Counted from the first letter of the stretch, positions 1 through 14,217 are shown. The stretch: 64,000 nucleotides of DNA from Sitta carolinensis (GCA_032173965.1 JAVUNC010000005.1:45122501-45186500); one strand, 5' to 3'. A program made the numbers and translations. The notes: generated from the letters alone by a model not told the origin.

Positions 1-1509
1 TCTGGCACTCTAGTACCTCATTCCCTCAGCCACAAGAAAACCTTCATGCAAGCCAGTCTGCCTTTTCTGACACCCTTCTTCCTGATGCTACTGTGATGAG
101 TGTTTCCACCAATCCCTTTCTATACAAGGATACTGCATTGGACAACTGAACTAGGGATCTTTTGGGGCCTCCTACTATTCTAACTCAAGACAAGGGTTTA
201 CTGACTCTTTTCTCATTGCTCCATGAGCCAGCTTTTTCTAATTTAATTTTTATTTGCAGTAAAATCCTTCTCCTAATAGTTTGGTGAACGCTTATGAGTT
301 TCCCTTGTTCCTCACACCTCAGATATTTGGTCCAAACAGACCAGTGCCATCAACAAATTGCACAATTCAACAGTATGCTCCTGATCTGGTGAGACGAGAC
401 TGTAGGAGACTGTGACCTCACTTGATATAATTTCTAGATTTCAGTACACCTTCATAAAAGGAACAGTGACTGCAATGAATAAAACAGACAAAACAGGAGT
501 TACTAATCCCCACTACACATTATAGGAATGTCACGAAACCACAAAACACCAGACTGCAGATTGTTCAACACTGGCTAACTACCCTTCACCCCAGGTTACA
601 TATCCCACATGACACCAAACATACACTATAATTATATTTCTGAATAATCCAAGAATTCAGTACAGGAGGATGGATTTTACTTGGAAAATAAGGCAGCTGA
701 TATTTCTGTTTTTAGCCTTTATCATTCTCTGTGTGGGTCTATTTCTTATATATAGTTTCCCATTGAAGACCTCACCAGTAAGAATGACTCACTTTCTTCA
801 GACTTTTTTTTAGACATTCATTGAATTAATATTAGACAGCTCCAAACAACAAATTGAGGTATTTTATAAGATTCCATCAAAGCAAGGTGGCATTTTAATA
901 CACATTATACAGACAAAGAATTAAAGTAGAACAAATTAGAGCCAGAATTTTTTTTTAAAATTACAATATATTAGTTTTCAATGCATAAATGCAGAGATTG
1001 TTTTCTTTCATTTCAGTAAGTACTTAGTATCTATCTACATATGTATTCAAGGGACAACTGTAGTTAAATTCAGTTTTAGCTGTGAGTACTCACACTTCAA
1101 CAAATCATAATCTTCTCCTTCCCTTTGCCATGTGTATTGAAGGATTTTGAGTGCAAGAGTTTTATCAGACAAGTTTGTCACAATTTGTAGTTAGCTGTCC
1201 AGGTAAATAAGAAGCCTGAGATACCCTGGAAAATGGAAAAATCTGAATAACATGGAACTACAAAGCATGCTGGAAAGCAAGGCCAACTCTCTGCAAGAAC
1301 TCATCTTAAGCCCAGACAAGGAAGCCAGTTTTCACTCAGCACCAGCTCTGTTGGGTTTGAGGTGTTAGTGACAAGAACATCACTGTGAAAACCACCCGGT
1401 TAAATGTCCCACTGCTTTTCAATTAAGTAAAAATGTTTTAGGTTAGTAAATGAACATGGATTTAAAGCAGACATCCTCTGTCCTCCTCTTTGTTTTCAGT
1501 TATTTCATC

Positions 1510-1533
1510 TCCCTCCCTCCCTCCCTCCCTCCT
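1510..1533. repeat. (TCCC)n simple repeat
   Basis: About six tandem TCCC units make a short pyrimidine tract. It creates the proline/serine-rich start of a 116-codon open frame that has no other sign of being a gene. Confidence 0.85.
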
Positions 1534-4500
1534 TCCCTTTGGAGACCAAAGAAAAGACATATGGAAATATCTACTTAAGAAAGAGAAACAGAGGAAAGGA
1601 GGACATGGGCAGCACAAGAAGAGTCCAGCTGGCAGGAATGGTGAGGAAGAAAGAGATCTCAGAAACCAAACGGAAAGGGTCAGACACAGAGAACCTCAGA
1701 AATATACAGAAAGGAAGAGTGGTACCCAAGCAGCTCCAGGGGGGACAAGAGGAATGTTAAGAAACTGTTTCTGCCATGAGTTTGGTTTATGGAATAAAAT
1801 GCATGACTTAAAGATTAAAATAATGATAAATTACATATAGGAAGTTCACACACAGAAAATAATGTTCCTGATTCATTTTTCAAAAATATTAAATTAACTA
1901 TTAAATACTTGTTTTGTTATTCTGCACTATTTTGAGCTTATGTCTAATCCTTGCCACTGACTTAATTCAGAACTGAACTGAATGTACTCAGTGAGATTCT
2001 TCAGGTAATCTGGCTACCTCTGACTCCCTCCTGAGAAAGTGTTCTCTCCAACTAAAGGTACTTAGAAATCTGGATGTCAGAACTTAGACACAAGAAGATA
2101 ATTGTCCACAAGATAGCTCAAAATACACAGATATTTCTATCCCAAGATCCTCTCTTGATTTCCTATATGTAGGCCAGCTAAGTTATGTAATTTCCCTCAG
2201 CCAGATAAGGGAATAGAGAGGCATCTTCTCCAAACTCATAATCCAAATCAAAAGCTGACCTCAGGATAGACCCTTAGACATATTGTCCTATGGATTCTCC
2301 GTGGACCAGGCTGCTTCTGCATGTCCTAGTAAGCAGTTTCTCTCACCCCTGAGTTATTCTCTTTTCCCCTGAGTCTTCATTTCTTATTTTTGAAGAATGA
2401 GGGAAATCGGAATGCTTTTTAAACAAACATATATTTGAAACAGAGTTAGGAGTTAGAGGGAAATCAACCATAGAAGCAGTGGGAGCAGAATTTTCCAACA
2501 AAAAGCTTGATACTACTGACAATCATAGATTTGTTGGGATGTTGGTTCTTTGGTATAATATTCCACTCACTGCATAAAGTTATTTTTCTGAGCAGAAAGC
2601 AAAGATCTACTATTTCTATAGCCAATAAAAAGAGTACTTAAAAATCAGAAGGTCAGAAAATAAAAAGCTCATGGACAGAATAGACACATTTCCAAATTCC
2701 AAGGGAGATGGAAAACAAAATAAAATAACTTGCATTGTCAATTTGTAATTCCTCTCTGGCACCAAGAGGGAAGCCTAGGGAGTTCAGAGAAGCTAAGAGG
2801 GCTATAATATTCATACTATATTTAAAAATGGATCAAGGCTAAAAACGAACTCAGTTGTGCAATCTTTCATCCTAATGTGGAATAGCAGCTAAGAACTCTA
2901 TTTCTTTTTAAATGCCATCTTAACTTACTTCAAGAAGTGGCTTTTATCTGTGATTAAAAGGGGAGCTCTTTGGAGAGAGCAAACCTCAAGAAGTGAAAAA
3001 GCTGGGAAATAGTTCTGCATAGTTCTGAAGAACTGAAGCTATCAATCATTCCAGAGATTTAAGAGCTGTAACCAGCTGCAAGAAATAGCATACTTTTTCT
3101 TAGTGTAAGCTGTAAGATACCGGTGAAGAACATACAGGTTTTTTCCCCTTCTTTCTGATTGCAAAGGGGATGATAGTGCATGGAGGGGCCATGCTTGCTA
3201 ATTTTTGGGTCGTTCAGAGAAAATACCATTTGAGATTTACATTGGAAGGTCATTTGATCAGAGTTTATCCAGTGTATTTTTATTCATGGTATTCTAGTTT
3301 TTAATATTTATTCATTTCTATTCACAGTAACCTTAACCCTCCACTTCTGTCACCTGGACAAACACATTGGCTTTTATATGTCAAAACTTCCATCCAGGTC
3401 TAGACTTTGGACCAAAAAAAAAAAAATCAAATAATTATTATCTAATCAAAAGACTTTCAACACAAATCTAGAGCAGGTATGGTACATCTTGCAAATTTAA
3501 CTCATTGTTGTTCCCACTAATAATGTTATTAAAGCATTAAATTTCCAATAACCCATTAAAATACTGTGTAAGATAAGAGTAATAAATATCTGAAATATGA
3601 GGTTTCAGTTAAGCCAAGGGTTGCACTTGCAACAAGTGTTTATGCCCTCAGTTTCATCAGTCTTAGCCACTCTAAAGCAAATACAGTGAGTGTATTGCTG
3701 TATGGAGATTTTATCCCACATGCACAATAATTGGGGTTTAATGCAAAAGATATAGAATGGAACATGTTCCTTAGTGAATAAAATGTTTGAAATATTAAAT
3801 GTAGTGTTTTAAAGACTACAGAAGTAAATTACTTGGGGATTAAAGTAGCATTTGTATTTCTTGTTTTACTGAAAATATATTTCAATCCAGACTGGGCTAA
3901 GAACAAGACCAGAGACCAGGTGACAATTTCATTGTGTGACTTTGTACTTAAAATGAAAATAAGCTTTCTGTTAACTCAACCAATTATGCATATGTGTAAT
4001 AAAATCATAGTTTAGACAGAGCAGCTTGCTTTGTCTAGACTGGACCTTTTCCTTACTTTCAGGAGATTTAAGAATGTATCTTTTGTCCCAATTAAAGTCA
4101 AGAACATTAAACTTCCTCATAACTGAGCTTGTGCTTTGACCCATATGAAGCACAGGCAAAGGTTTTGGAAGTGACTTCTGAGGCACAGTTCTCAGCTTCT
4201 GAAAAAATTGTGACATAAGTGTTTATAACTGCATATACTTATTTTCAATTGTCTAAAGTTATAACCTGAAGTACTATAATTTTATGTTTTCTAACTCTTC
4301 ATAACCAAATTTCTAAAATGCAAATGCAAGCACATGCTCAGATATATAGGGTTTTTTTTTCCTAATGTTCCATATGAACAACACTATGCAATTATACATC
4401 ACTTCTGAAGGAGAAAAGAAGGCAGTTTCGGGGTCTCATTATTGTGTTAAATGACTATTGGGCTAAGCAATACAGCTTTAGAAAAATAGCAAAAAGTTTT

Positions 4501-5477
4501 ATTTTAACTGCTAGTTTTTTGAAATAAGTGCATTCTCAAATCTCAGTACTCTTAAGGAATTTTGAGGGAAGAAAATTAGTAAAGCAACCTGTGATTGAAG
4601 ACTATCACATAAGGCTTGTGAATGTGAGGGGTGAACTGAGGTAACCCAAGGACTGTAACTTTCCAGTTCTTTATTTCTAAGTATGTGGAATATTTCATTG
4701 TAATGAACTGCCTTTTTGTGTAATATGTGTATGCACAATGTGAGTGTGTCAGGGTGTGTGTGTGAAAAGACAGAATGGACAGCATGGTGATAAAGGCTAC
4801 ACAGGTGTCGCTGCTTTTGTCATTGCCAAGGTTAAAGCAGATGCTGGGGTGCTGGTACCATAAGCAATATATGGGCATGGTGTGCAGGAGAAGGCAAAAA
4901 ATTCACCAATATGTGGAAAAACAAAAGTTTTCCAAACTGAAGGATGGGAAATTTAGATACCCAGGAAATTTAGAAGCAGTCAGGCAAACTGTACCAGGAA
5001 TGGCTTGCTTGCATGGAAATTCTGGTACATCATTCTAAAACAGCTTTTAAAAGGTAGCTGTAGTTTTACAAGCAAAATTAAGCTCGTCTCCCTTGTCGAA
5101 ATTCTAGTTGCTTTTGATGGAAAATAATTTCTCATCTAAATGATGGGGGGCACAATGTGTTGTACAGTACATCTGTTTCTTGACTGGTTTCCTTTAAATA
5201 GTTCATCTCCCAACTGCTGAGTTACTTCATTTAGCTTTATGCTCTTCCCATTACATCCCGTTGCAGCATTCTGTATACTTCCCCATTTTCTCTCCACTAG
5301 AGTCAGTGCTAATGACAGTAATTTTCTGTTGCCAAAAACACCACCATACATTTGCCTTTTGATTTAGGCAAAGGTTGTATGGTGAATGGTTGAAGACAAA
5401 CAACCCAGGAGATTGGAAACTTATCCTGAGGAAGAATACTGTGATCTGACATACGTATGAGTACTACATTTATATTT

Positions 5478-5660
5478 TAGTTGTCCTCTAATAATTTATT
5501 CATTCTCCAGAAGTTCTCAAAAATTATTGCTAAAGGATTTGGTACTCTCTCATCAGTTTCTTAAAACTCTTCATCAAACATCACCTAACCTAGATGATTC
5601 AGATAGTCTAATTAACCAAGTACTCTTTTGTCTGTTTGCAATATGATTGCTCTCACTCTT
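5478..5660 (-). mobile_element. CR1 LINE remnant, reverse-transcriptase segment
   Basis: Read on the minus strand, 5590-5500 translates in fragments to RVL followed, after a frame change, by PLAIIFENFWR. This matches the stretch of CR1 ORF2 just before the catalytic part of the reverse transcriptase (family pattern IHPRVLKEL...PLAIIFE.SWR). Stops and frame changes interrupt it, so it is long dead. The strongly pyrimidine-rich plus strand continues to about 6.7 kb and may be more of the same element, but I could not identify further motifs there. The identification rests on the RT motif, and the outer borders are uncertain. Confidence 0.6.
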
Positions 5661-8600
5661 TCTCTTCCTCCAGTTTCTCAGTGGTCTTCATTAACACTGT
5701 ACTTGACTAATTATTATATTTAGTTCTTAATGCAAAACTGAAATTAATTTTGTTAATTAAACCAACAGTGGTTGTAGCTTTTTAAGCAGTCCTTTTAGCT
5801 ACAGCACATTGATAAAAACTTCCCTGAAAATATTCTACCCACACAGTTAATGACATTGCATTTTCTCTCCTAATTTTTTTTCTTTTTGTATTTTGATTAT
5901 TTATCTGTTCCTTCACAATGTATTCTTTCTTTATCATTTATTGTTTCTATTTTTTGATCAGCATTAATACTTGCTCATATGACTACCTGAGCTTTTCTTA
6001 CATTATCGGGTCTTCCTTCAAAAAGGATAACACACCCAAGAATCATGTTGATTTCCAGGCATCTCTTTGTAGTCATTAATCTTTGCTTGAAAACTCCTCC
6101 AGAGTCCCACCATGTAATCAAGCCACTCTGTACTGCTCTGTCCTTTAACTTAGTCAGGGAAGTCTGTCATCGTTTGAAATTTATCTACTGTTTCAGATTC
6201 TATTTAATTGCTTCTTGTTGGACAATGTTGTTCTAAACCAGTTATATACACAACTGTATACTATGTTGCTTTGAGAGTTTCTTTCATACTGTTTGTTTCT
6301 TTTTTAATTTAATTTTATTAAAGAGTATTCCCATATGGAATAACTAAGAATAAGCTGTAACTTCTTATTACATACAGGACATTAGTTTTAAAACTGTAAA
6401 TAAAAGTAAAAACTGATTGTCCTGTGATTCTTCAGTTTTTTGCCCTGAAGCATAAAACCTCCCAGATTTTCTGCCTCTCTTAATCTTTAAATTTTCTGTT
6501 ACTTTAAACAATGCTTATGTCTTGTCAAGTTTTCCATAACTTTCATCAGTTATCAAGAACATCATCATACACATCACTCTATCCACAAGCATTTTTAATT
6601 CCTGAAGATTTACTATTGTTCCTTTTGGTCAACATAATCAGCTGTAAGGTTTTGCCCTTAAATAAACACATAGCAAGAACGTTTTACTAGCATTTCACCT
6701 GTTATTTCATGAGTTACTAAAACACTAAAACATCATGCCTCATTCTGATTATTAGCGTTTTCATCCACTTTATCAAACTAGCTTTCAGATGAAATACTCT
6801 CTACTAGTTTCTCATAAAATTGCATTTAGGGCCAATAGCCAATTCCTCACATATGTAAGTCTCAAAATGCAACTCATCAGTGTTTGTACATCAAAATGAG
6901 GCCACCCTCTGCACTAGGCAGGCTTTTAGCTTAAACACACTGCTTAACATTAACATTTAACATATTGTTAGAACAGATGGAACTAATTCCAGTCCTCATG
7001 TATCATATTCAGAGATATATACCATGAAATAGTGTCACTGTTAGTGGTAACTGTACATGTGATGGCTTTCAATACTTGGCCCTTTGTTCCAGCAAGGGTC
7101 ACTGAGCCCAATCCATTGCTGTCTAACTTGGACAAGCTCGTTCTTCTAAGACTGAGCTTAGAGAAGTAGCACATATTCACTAAGTATCACTAACCTGGAC
7201 GGCAGAGGGGAGTGCAAAGACATTCCACTCAAGATACCGGCACCTGGATCGTTGACCGGGAGTGCAGCCCAAAGTCCGGTCTCTCTGCCTTGTACATACA
7301 GCCTTGCATGGAACAACATTTAACTGGAGATGGCCAAATATTCCAGAACAACCACAGAAAACCTTACCTAAAGGTTAACTTAGCAGAACCTAGCATACAA
7401 GCAGATGGACCCATCCCTGATTATACCCTCAAGATATAATTGCTGAGACAGGTTTAGATGAAAACATACTCCCTCTCACTCTCAAGGGATACACCACGCC
7501 CAGGATGTCTTAATGAAGCCAACGGTCTGTTTGGAGGTGTGTGTCTTAGGAATCAATCATTCAAGTGAAATACTCAAAAACTTCATGTCTCTGTTGAGCA
7601 AACATTACTACTAAAATTTTCATAAAGTCCTCTATCAAGTGCAGGATCGATCCCCAGCTTGCAGTTGTTTTTCACACACACACATTACATATACAGGTAT
7701 ATAAACATGAAGCAGATTCCTCTAAACTCTCTTTCCACTGGGGAATGAGCACTACCTCTCCATAGCTGCATGCACTCACACAGGATGATGCAGACTTGCC
7801 AGAGACCTCAGGAGAGAAAGACAGTGCAAGCTATTATTTACACATGCAATACTGGGTAGTACATTAATAAACCCTGCTGTCTTGACTAGCTTGAGGAATA
7901 CCATGACAGAAGCATTAACAGGAGCATGTGGAATGGGATTATTTGTTAGACTCACTGCTGTTGCAGGATGACAGGCACAATCTTCAACTCTGGCACCCAC
8001 CTGAGCTCTAATTTGCAGTTTCTATAGTAAGAATTCCTACTAGGATGAAAAAGAAGATCTTGAAGCCTCAGGGCTAGATGTTCTGAGGGAGGAGAAAAAG
8101 CTCTAAACAAATAATTCATGTTTTGTTTTCAGTGAACATGGATTCCAGCCCAAACTGAACCATCAAAAATTTTTGTCTACATTATAACTTAAGGAGATCT
8201 AGTACAAAACCCATCAAAACCTACAGCCTAGACAGTGGCTCAGCTGATCAGATGAATCTACTTTAATTTATCCTCAAATAACTACCCTGATAGTTATTCA
8301 GCCACCCAGCTAAATTGCATTCTGTGCTCCACTGGCTTTAATGTCTGATAAGGTATTTCGCTTAATCACCCACAGAAACAAATTTAGAGTCATCTGAGGG
8401 GCTGCAAATGTACATTGCTTGGAATCTGACTGAAGCTTCAGACAGGTATGGCTATTTTATAGATCCTGTACCAAAAAGTCCAAGCCCACACAGATGTCGC
8501 AGACACTTCCATTTCAATATGAGGGCAACTGAACTGAGTCCTAAACATCTACTGGCATGTAAATACACATGGAACTGTCAATATTTGAACTTTAAAACTG

Positions 8601-9570
8601 CCACATTCTCTTTGAGCTAAGGGAAAAGGTGGCCTGCCTGAGGACCTACAGGTGCAAAGGTACTGGGGTGAAAGAGAGGAAGACTCAGAAGACACCAGAA
8701 TGACAGAGTCACTTTACTCATGCAAAAAGCCAAGGCTACTGAGAGGAGCTCCACCTTTTTAGTGTTAAGTTCTGTGGGTCTGCCAGAAACCAAAAGCAAG
8801 TTGTAGGTGTGAGAGTGAGTCTCTGATAAGGGGACCAAAACTTGTGGCTCCAGGAATATATTCTAAGATTTTATTAGATGTGTAGTAAATCTTAAACCAT
8901 GGCTTATTCCAGCATCAGTGGGACTCTGCTAAAAGTATGGCTTGCTGTATATCACCAACTTATCAACAGCCAGTTTTAAGATTGTCTTAAACAATTCTAA
9001 ATTTCTGGGTAAGCTAAACATGGACAATGTCCTCTAAATTTTCTTAGGGTCCAGATGATGCATGAGTATCCCAACAAGTCCCAGAAGTAGCCATTATAGG
9101 CCTGGAGAGCTGATAGCCTGGATGCTGCAGAGGTTGACCTGCTTGTTTGGAGTTGGCTTCTGGAAGTCACCAAAGTGACTACAGACTAGAACCTTTTCTA
9201 AAATTGGCCTCTTTTTCATCACCAGCCACATGGTTAATTTGAGAAATGTGATGTACTCTTTTTTAGCTTTCATCTAATGCCTAAATCATCAATCTCTGCC
9301 CTAGATATTTTTGGCTGAAAGATCTGGTGGTCTCCACAAATGCTGGACTTGGAGCTAATGCACATTGAGATTTTCTTTTAGGTGCATTTCACTCTAAGGA
9401 AACAAAATTGCTTCTGTCCTCTATACTTGATATAGAGTTTTAAGATCCTCAAAAGAGATTAAAGGCAAGAAGAATTACTGCGTATTCCAGAGGAGCAATT
9501 CCCAAGAATAACACCTGAGAGAAGAGAGCCTTCAGATAAACTTCAGCTAATCAACCTCCAGAACCAGTGA

Positions 9571-9627
9571 AAAAATGAAAGAAAAGAAACAAAGAAAGAA
9601 AGAGAGAGAGGAAGGGAGAAAGAAAAG
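9571..9627. repeat. Purine-rich GAAA/GAGA low-complexity tract
   Basis: A run of GAAA, AAAG and GA units about 57 bases long, almost without pyrimidines on the plus strand. It is an ordinary polypurine tract within the intron. Confidence 0.8.
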
Positions 9628-11671
9628 CCCAAACTTAACTCAAAACTAAATCCAAAGCAGTCATCTAAGGAGAATTGAGAAGGTAGACCATGCCTTTTGG
9701 TTCACTTAGAAACCTGGTAAATACTTTTGCAGGTAAGTTCACAGGATGAATACAAATACAGAAAATTATTAGAAGGTAAAGAAATGCATATGCAAATAAA
9801 CGGAAGCTCGAGACATATATGTTCAGTTTCTAGACACGTCACAAACTCTGTCTAATTTATGATTCATTTCAGCAGCCAAAGCATCAGGACTCTACAGCTG
9901 TGTGAGGAGATCCCACCTGAACTTGAACTGCTAAATCATGAAGGGTCTGGCTGTCCCTGGCCCTCAGCAATATCTGTCGGCCTTGCCTAGATCTCCTGGA
10001 TTCCCTATGGTGTTTCAATTGGTACTAGACACCTACATTTAAGCAACTGACTTGATCTGTTGAACATTATGTCAGCAGGTCTTTTGAGAATTAGTACTTT
10101 TTGTATCAAATGTACGAGAGTTTTAAATCCCACCCTGCAGTCACTCTGTCTCAGTTTCCCAACAGCGAAAATGAGAGAATTAAAACAAAAAAACCAAACC
10201 ACTCATGCAATACTTAGCCCATTAGGCAATGCAAGCCACATAAGCAGTCAAAGGGGTAGAGATGAACATCTTTTAAAAGCAGAAATGAAAGCCTAGAGTG
10301 TAATGCAAATATTAACTGTCAATAGTGAACAATATTTTAGAATGCCAAAGATATAATAAAATGCTTCATATTTTTCTGTTAATTCACTTTTAATGCTGGT
10401 CCCTGTTTCTGTCATAGTGTGTTTTATCAAACTTTTTTTTTTTTTAATCAAACTGCAATAATAAGTGATAAAACTTCAGAGGTTCTTAAATGATTAGGAC
10501 AACCTACAAATAGATAGTCATATACAGTCCTTAATCAGAACTAGTCCCCACTGGGATTGAATTGAATTGGATTGAACTGTTTTTATCTCTGTGAATCCAG
10601 AATGGGAGTCTGATTTAGTTTCACAGCTGTAGAAAACTGCATGAGAGCTTTTAGTGACCTTGCACATTTATATATTTACATCTGTTTCTCTGCAAATCAA
10701 CTTTTTTTTTCCCTCAACTTACTAAGTGATGTAGGCCTGCAAGTCTGCATAAAATTACAGCTTGTCCCAGGGATATCCATTGCACCTATGCATCAAAAAG
10801 ATGCAAAAGTTTTGTTATAGTTTATATCTAGTTCATATACTGTGATTTATGACTGATTTAATTGTTTTCCTGCACTTTGGAATTGGTTTACCTGTGAAAC
10901 AGCCTTCATGTTAAGACTGCAGTATCATCTGCATCTTCAAATATAGAGTATCTGCACAAAGTCACTACAAATTTCTACATCTGAAGGACACTGCAGCTTA
11001 TTACACAACAAATTATCAAACTTAATGATGATTGCATATCCATATACATATTCAAGAACTTGTGAACCAAGTCTTGGGACTGAATCTGCCTGGGGCCTAC
11101 TAAATATTATGGAAGTGTCATTCCTGCACAACACTAACAGTGGGTAGGAGCTACACTCGCTATGTGCACAAACATGCTGTAAGTAGAAATAAAATATTTA
11201 ATGAAAAAACACTAATTTTTAAAATACTGTGTTTCAACACATTTTTAAAGCATACATATTGATAAAGCACTGAAAAATATTTATACTGCAAAGTTAATAG
11301 GAATCCAGCTGTTTGTTCATACAAAGTCCACACACTTCAGGTAAGACAAACAGATCTTCCTAATTCTATCTACAGTCTAGTGAATAACTTTCCTAATGCC
11401 CAAGGGAAACCAAATACAAGGAGTTAATTTCCATGATCTAATTAATGATTAACCATGAAATCTTTTTATCAAAAAAATCACCTTTTTATTAATGTGTTAA
11501 TTTAATTAATAGAATTTTGCTGTTGAGAATAGTATATATGAGATATATTTGTTTCTCAAAGGTATGTTATTCCATGGACATTAATTATAACATTATGATA
11601 TTCCCTCTTCTGTTCTGTACATCTAGTAAGACCTGTACTACTAAATCATACTTAATAGGAGTGTGATGGTT

Positions 11672-11685
11672 GTTGCTTAGGCAAC
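11672..11685. promoter_or_regulatory. RFX-type X-box palindrome (GTTGCTTAGGCAAC)
   Basis: The 14-base sequence GTTGCTTAGGCAAC is two RFX half-sites in inverted orientation with no extra spacer. It resembles the consensus GTTGCCATGGCAAC bound by RFX winged-helix factors, which act in ciliated and neuronal cells. It lies in the intron 2.6 kb downstream, in gene direction, of the short-isoform start. Binding is inferred from the motif alone. Confidence 0.45.
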
Positions 11686-12830
11686 AGAATGAATAAATGC
11701 AGGTCAGAATGTGCTTCCAGAAAAAACAAAAGCAGGAATATAGTACAGAATGAATAAGAAATATGTCTTAACTGATTTTTACTACATTGAACTATTAGAT
11801 TTCTTCAATGCAAAGCAGCTAATCTATCTGAAACATTTAAGTCAATAAGATTTTAAACTCTAGTTTAATATGTAAACCACTGTAATAAAAGTAAAGCTGT
11901 TCTGTCATATTAAGAAAGAATACAACATACTAAGTTTGGAATAATCTGAATTTTTCTCTTAGCATAGCAGGTGTTTTTTCTCTCATTTGCCTATATACTT
12001 TCTAAGTTTAATTTTCCCTTTAATATTTTGGCTAGGATGAAAAACAGCTTTTAAAACACTCATTTAAATTTTTCAAGGGAGGCTTTTCTTACATAATGCT
12101 GATGTATTCAAAGGGTGATATAAAAAGAAATCAGTGGTTTATTTCCATTAAAATATAGGAAACATTCGATTTTTGGAACAGATTAAAAACTGAACTATGC
12201 AAAAGCATGATGAACAGTGAAAACAATAAATTGGGTATTATAAAAATACTGAAATTATACGTATTTTTTATTACTACACAATTTCACAGCTCTTTTATCG
12301 TTATTGGATTTATGGAGTCTAATCTTCTATTCAATGCAGCTAATATTACCTCAGCTAATATTAAGAGTAATTATGCATTTTATCTGTAATACATCAGAAA
12401 AGGCTTAAAATTACCAGAAAACACTGGCTAACAGAGAAGTATGCAAGCAAAGCTTAATCTGCCTGATACATTAGAAGTTTGATTTGTATATTGCATAACA
12501 AAATCTTGTATGTAGTTTGTATGTTTGCATAAGTACAGTAATAAGAGATGTAGGAAAGTAATATAAAATCCCTGAGAACAAGGTTCAGGCCCCTCCAGAG
12601 CCAGGGTATGACTGAAAAGCCCTCCAGGGCAGTCATTTGACTTCTCTGGTGCTCATAATTTACCTGTGGTAGGTGAACCCCCCTGCATTTGTTATGCCAC
12701 CTACAGCCTTTTGTGAACAGTTTCCTTTTGTAACCTCTTTAAGACTAAATGATCACCTTCTTATGTAACTCATGCTACAACATATACAAGAATATGTAGT
12801 TACATTTTGGGAAACTGCAGCATGATACAC

Positions 12831-12853
12831 TTTTTTTTTTTTTTTTTTTTTTT
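12831..12853. repeat. T(23) homopolymer
   Basis: Twenty-three consecutive T on the plus strand, followed by CCCCC. On the gene strand it is an A tract. It has no recognisable retrocopy beside it and is probably a slippage-prone mononucleotide tract. Confidence 0.9.
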
Positions 12854-14110
12854 CCCCCATATTGCTGGGCTGAGAGCACAGCTTTGTTTTAAAGATTATT
12901 TAAAGGTACAGATTACAATGATTTTTACTATCTAAGCAAATGATCACATGGCAGCCATGTAAAAACAGGAAGAAATGTCTACACTATTATAATGTGGAAA
13001 TGGCAGAGGTATGTCCCTTAAGTTTTTGGTCAGTAGTCCAAAGGCATATAATGATGTTGGCAAAATAATTTAAAGAGGAAGGACACAACTCGTGATAATT
13101 TTATAGTTACAATATTTATCCAATTTCACTTCTGTTTCTTATATAGCAGATAAAAGTTATGAAAAGTTAGAACTATTCCAAGATATACATGGATACTTAA
13201 AATATATTTTAAAGATATTTTTAAAATATAATTGTTTTAAGCCCTAATACTTTTTAAGAAATGGACTTGGGATTTTTGGAAGAGGCTCAAGTAGGAGGAA
13301 TACTGAAGCAGGTAGAAAAGTGATTATATAACAGCCTTACAAGTAAGCTTCTCTCTTTACTGTCAATATTAATTTCAACTGAAAGTTTGTGCGTGACAGA
13401 TCTGTTATTTTACACCACATGGTGATATTGTAAATTCTGACCTAACTAAAATTTCATTTCATTCAGACATTGCTGATAAATTCCTAGAGTTAAAACATGA
13501 AAATGGAACAATTAATAGGAATGCAGTACTTTTTTTCTCCCAGGGCATAAGTTTCAACAAGTGAATCCCATAGCCTGATTACCTAAGATGCAAAAATATT
13601 TAACCGAGACATCCAGAATTACTTGCAGACAGAGCACATCTCATTAAATAATTTTCTGTTACTAAAATACCTCTCAAGGCAAGAAAGGCATTGCATGTTC
13701 TTTAATTATCATTGCAAGTTAATGTTGAAATAAAAGTAAGAATGTGATGCACTGCAGAAACGGGTGTTTGCAGCCTTTTCATACTATGAGAATCCTGCAA
13801 TGGATTAACAGAACTGTGCATTTTTCTTCTTTAATCGGGGACCAATGAGAGAGAGAAAGAACATTAATACTCAGTTTTTATTTTACCAGATTTCAGGCTA
13901 GTCTCTTTTGTAATGTGTACAGTCTGGAAGTTGTTTTTTTTTAATAAAATGGCAGTTTATATATTAATTCAGCTACACACAGGAAAGTGAAACACTAAAC
14001 AGATCTTAGTGCAATGCAGAATAGCTCTAAGGTTTTTATGAGCACATAAGAGACAGACAAAAAAGGCAGCTACAGTGTATATACACAGCTATGCACAGAA
14101 GATTTCTTAC

Positions 14111-14217
14111 CATGAATTGCACATTGTCAAATCCATTAGCCAGCAAGTGGTTTTCATATTGAGGTAGCCCAATATTTTCCAACCATTGTCCCACTGTCTG
14201 GACAGGGCATCGGGGTC
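14111..14217 (-). CDS. ANKS1B: ANKS1B internal exon: start of SAM domain 1 (long isoforms)
   Basis: This 107-nt exon carries two bases completing a codon plus 35 full codons. The acceptor is a pyrimidine tract ending CCTACAG (14224-14218), the donor ATG|GTAAGA (14110 downward). With the last base of the 73-nt exon, the split codon is AGA (Arg), giving the junction K-R-P-R-C-P-V-Q. The peptide holds VGQWLENIGLPQYENH and NGFDNVQFM, the first half of the first SAM domain of ANKS1B/AIDA-1, very close to the mammalian protein as I recall it. The SAM domains mediate protein-protein contacts of this PSD-95-associated scaffold, which can also move to the nucleus. The rest of the SAM fold must come from an exon beyond position 1. 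The exon ends in phase 0 and has no frameshift or stop. Confidence 0.93.

Larger units (their letters stand above)
1..14110 (-). other. ANKS1B: ANKS1B intron, 3' part of gene (partial)
   Basis: This is intronic sequence downstream, in gene direction, of the donor at 14110-14107 (minus strand GTAAGA after ...TTCATG). The next coding exon should begin with the rest of SAM domain 1. I searched the minus strand for it by eye and did not find it, so the intron probably continues beyond position 1. The stretch holds a TCCC tract near 1.5 kb, an old CR1 fragment near 5.5 kb, a purine-rich tract at 9.6 kb, an RFX-type palindrome at 11.67 kb and a T tract at 12.83 kb. Otherwise it is AT-rich with many stops and no supported gene. 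Short open frames here lack splice signals, conserved motifs or recognisable products. Confidence 0.75.

Noticed and set aside
1490..1840. 116-codon plus-strand frame
   Set aside because: It begins in a TCCC repeat, has low-complexity charged content, no recognisable domain and no splice context.
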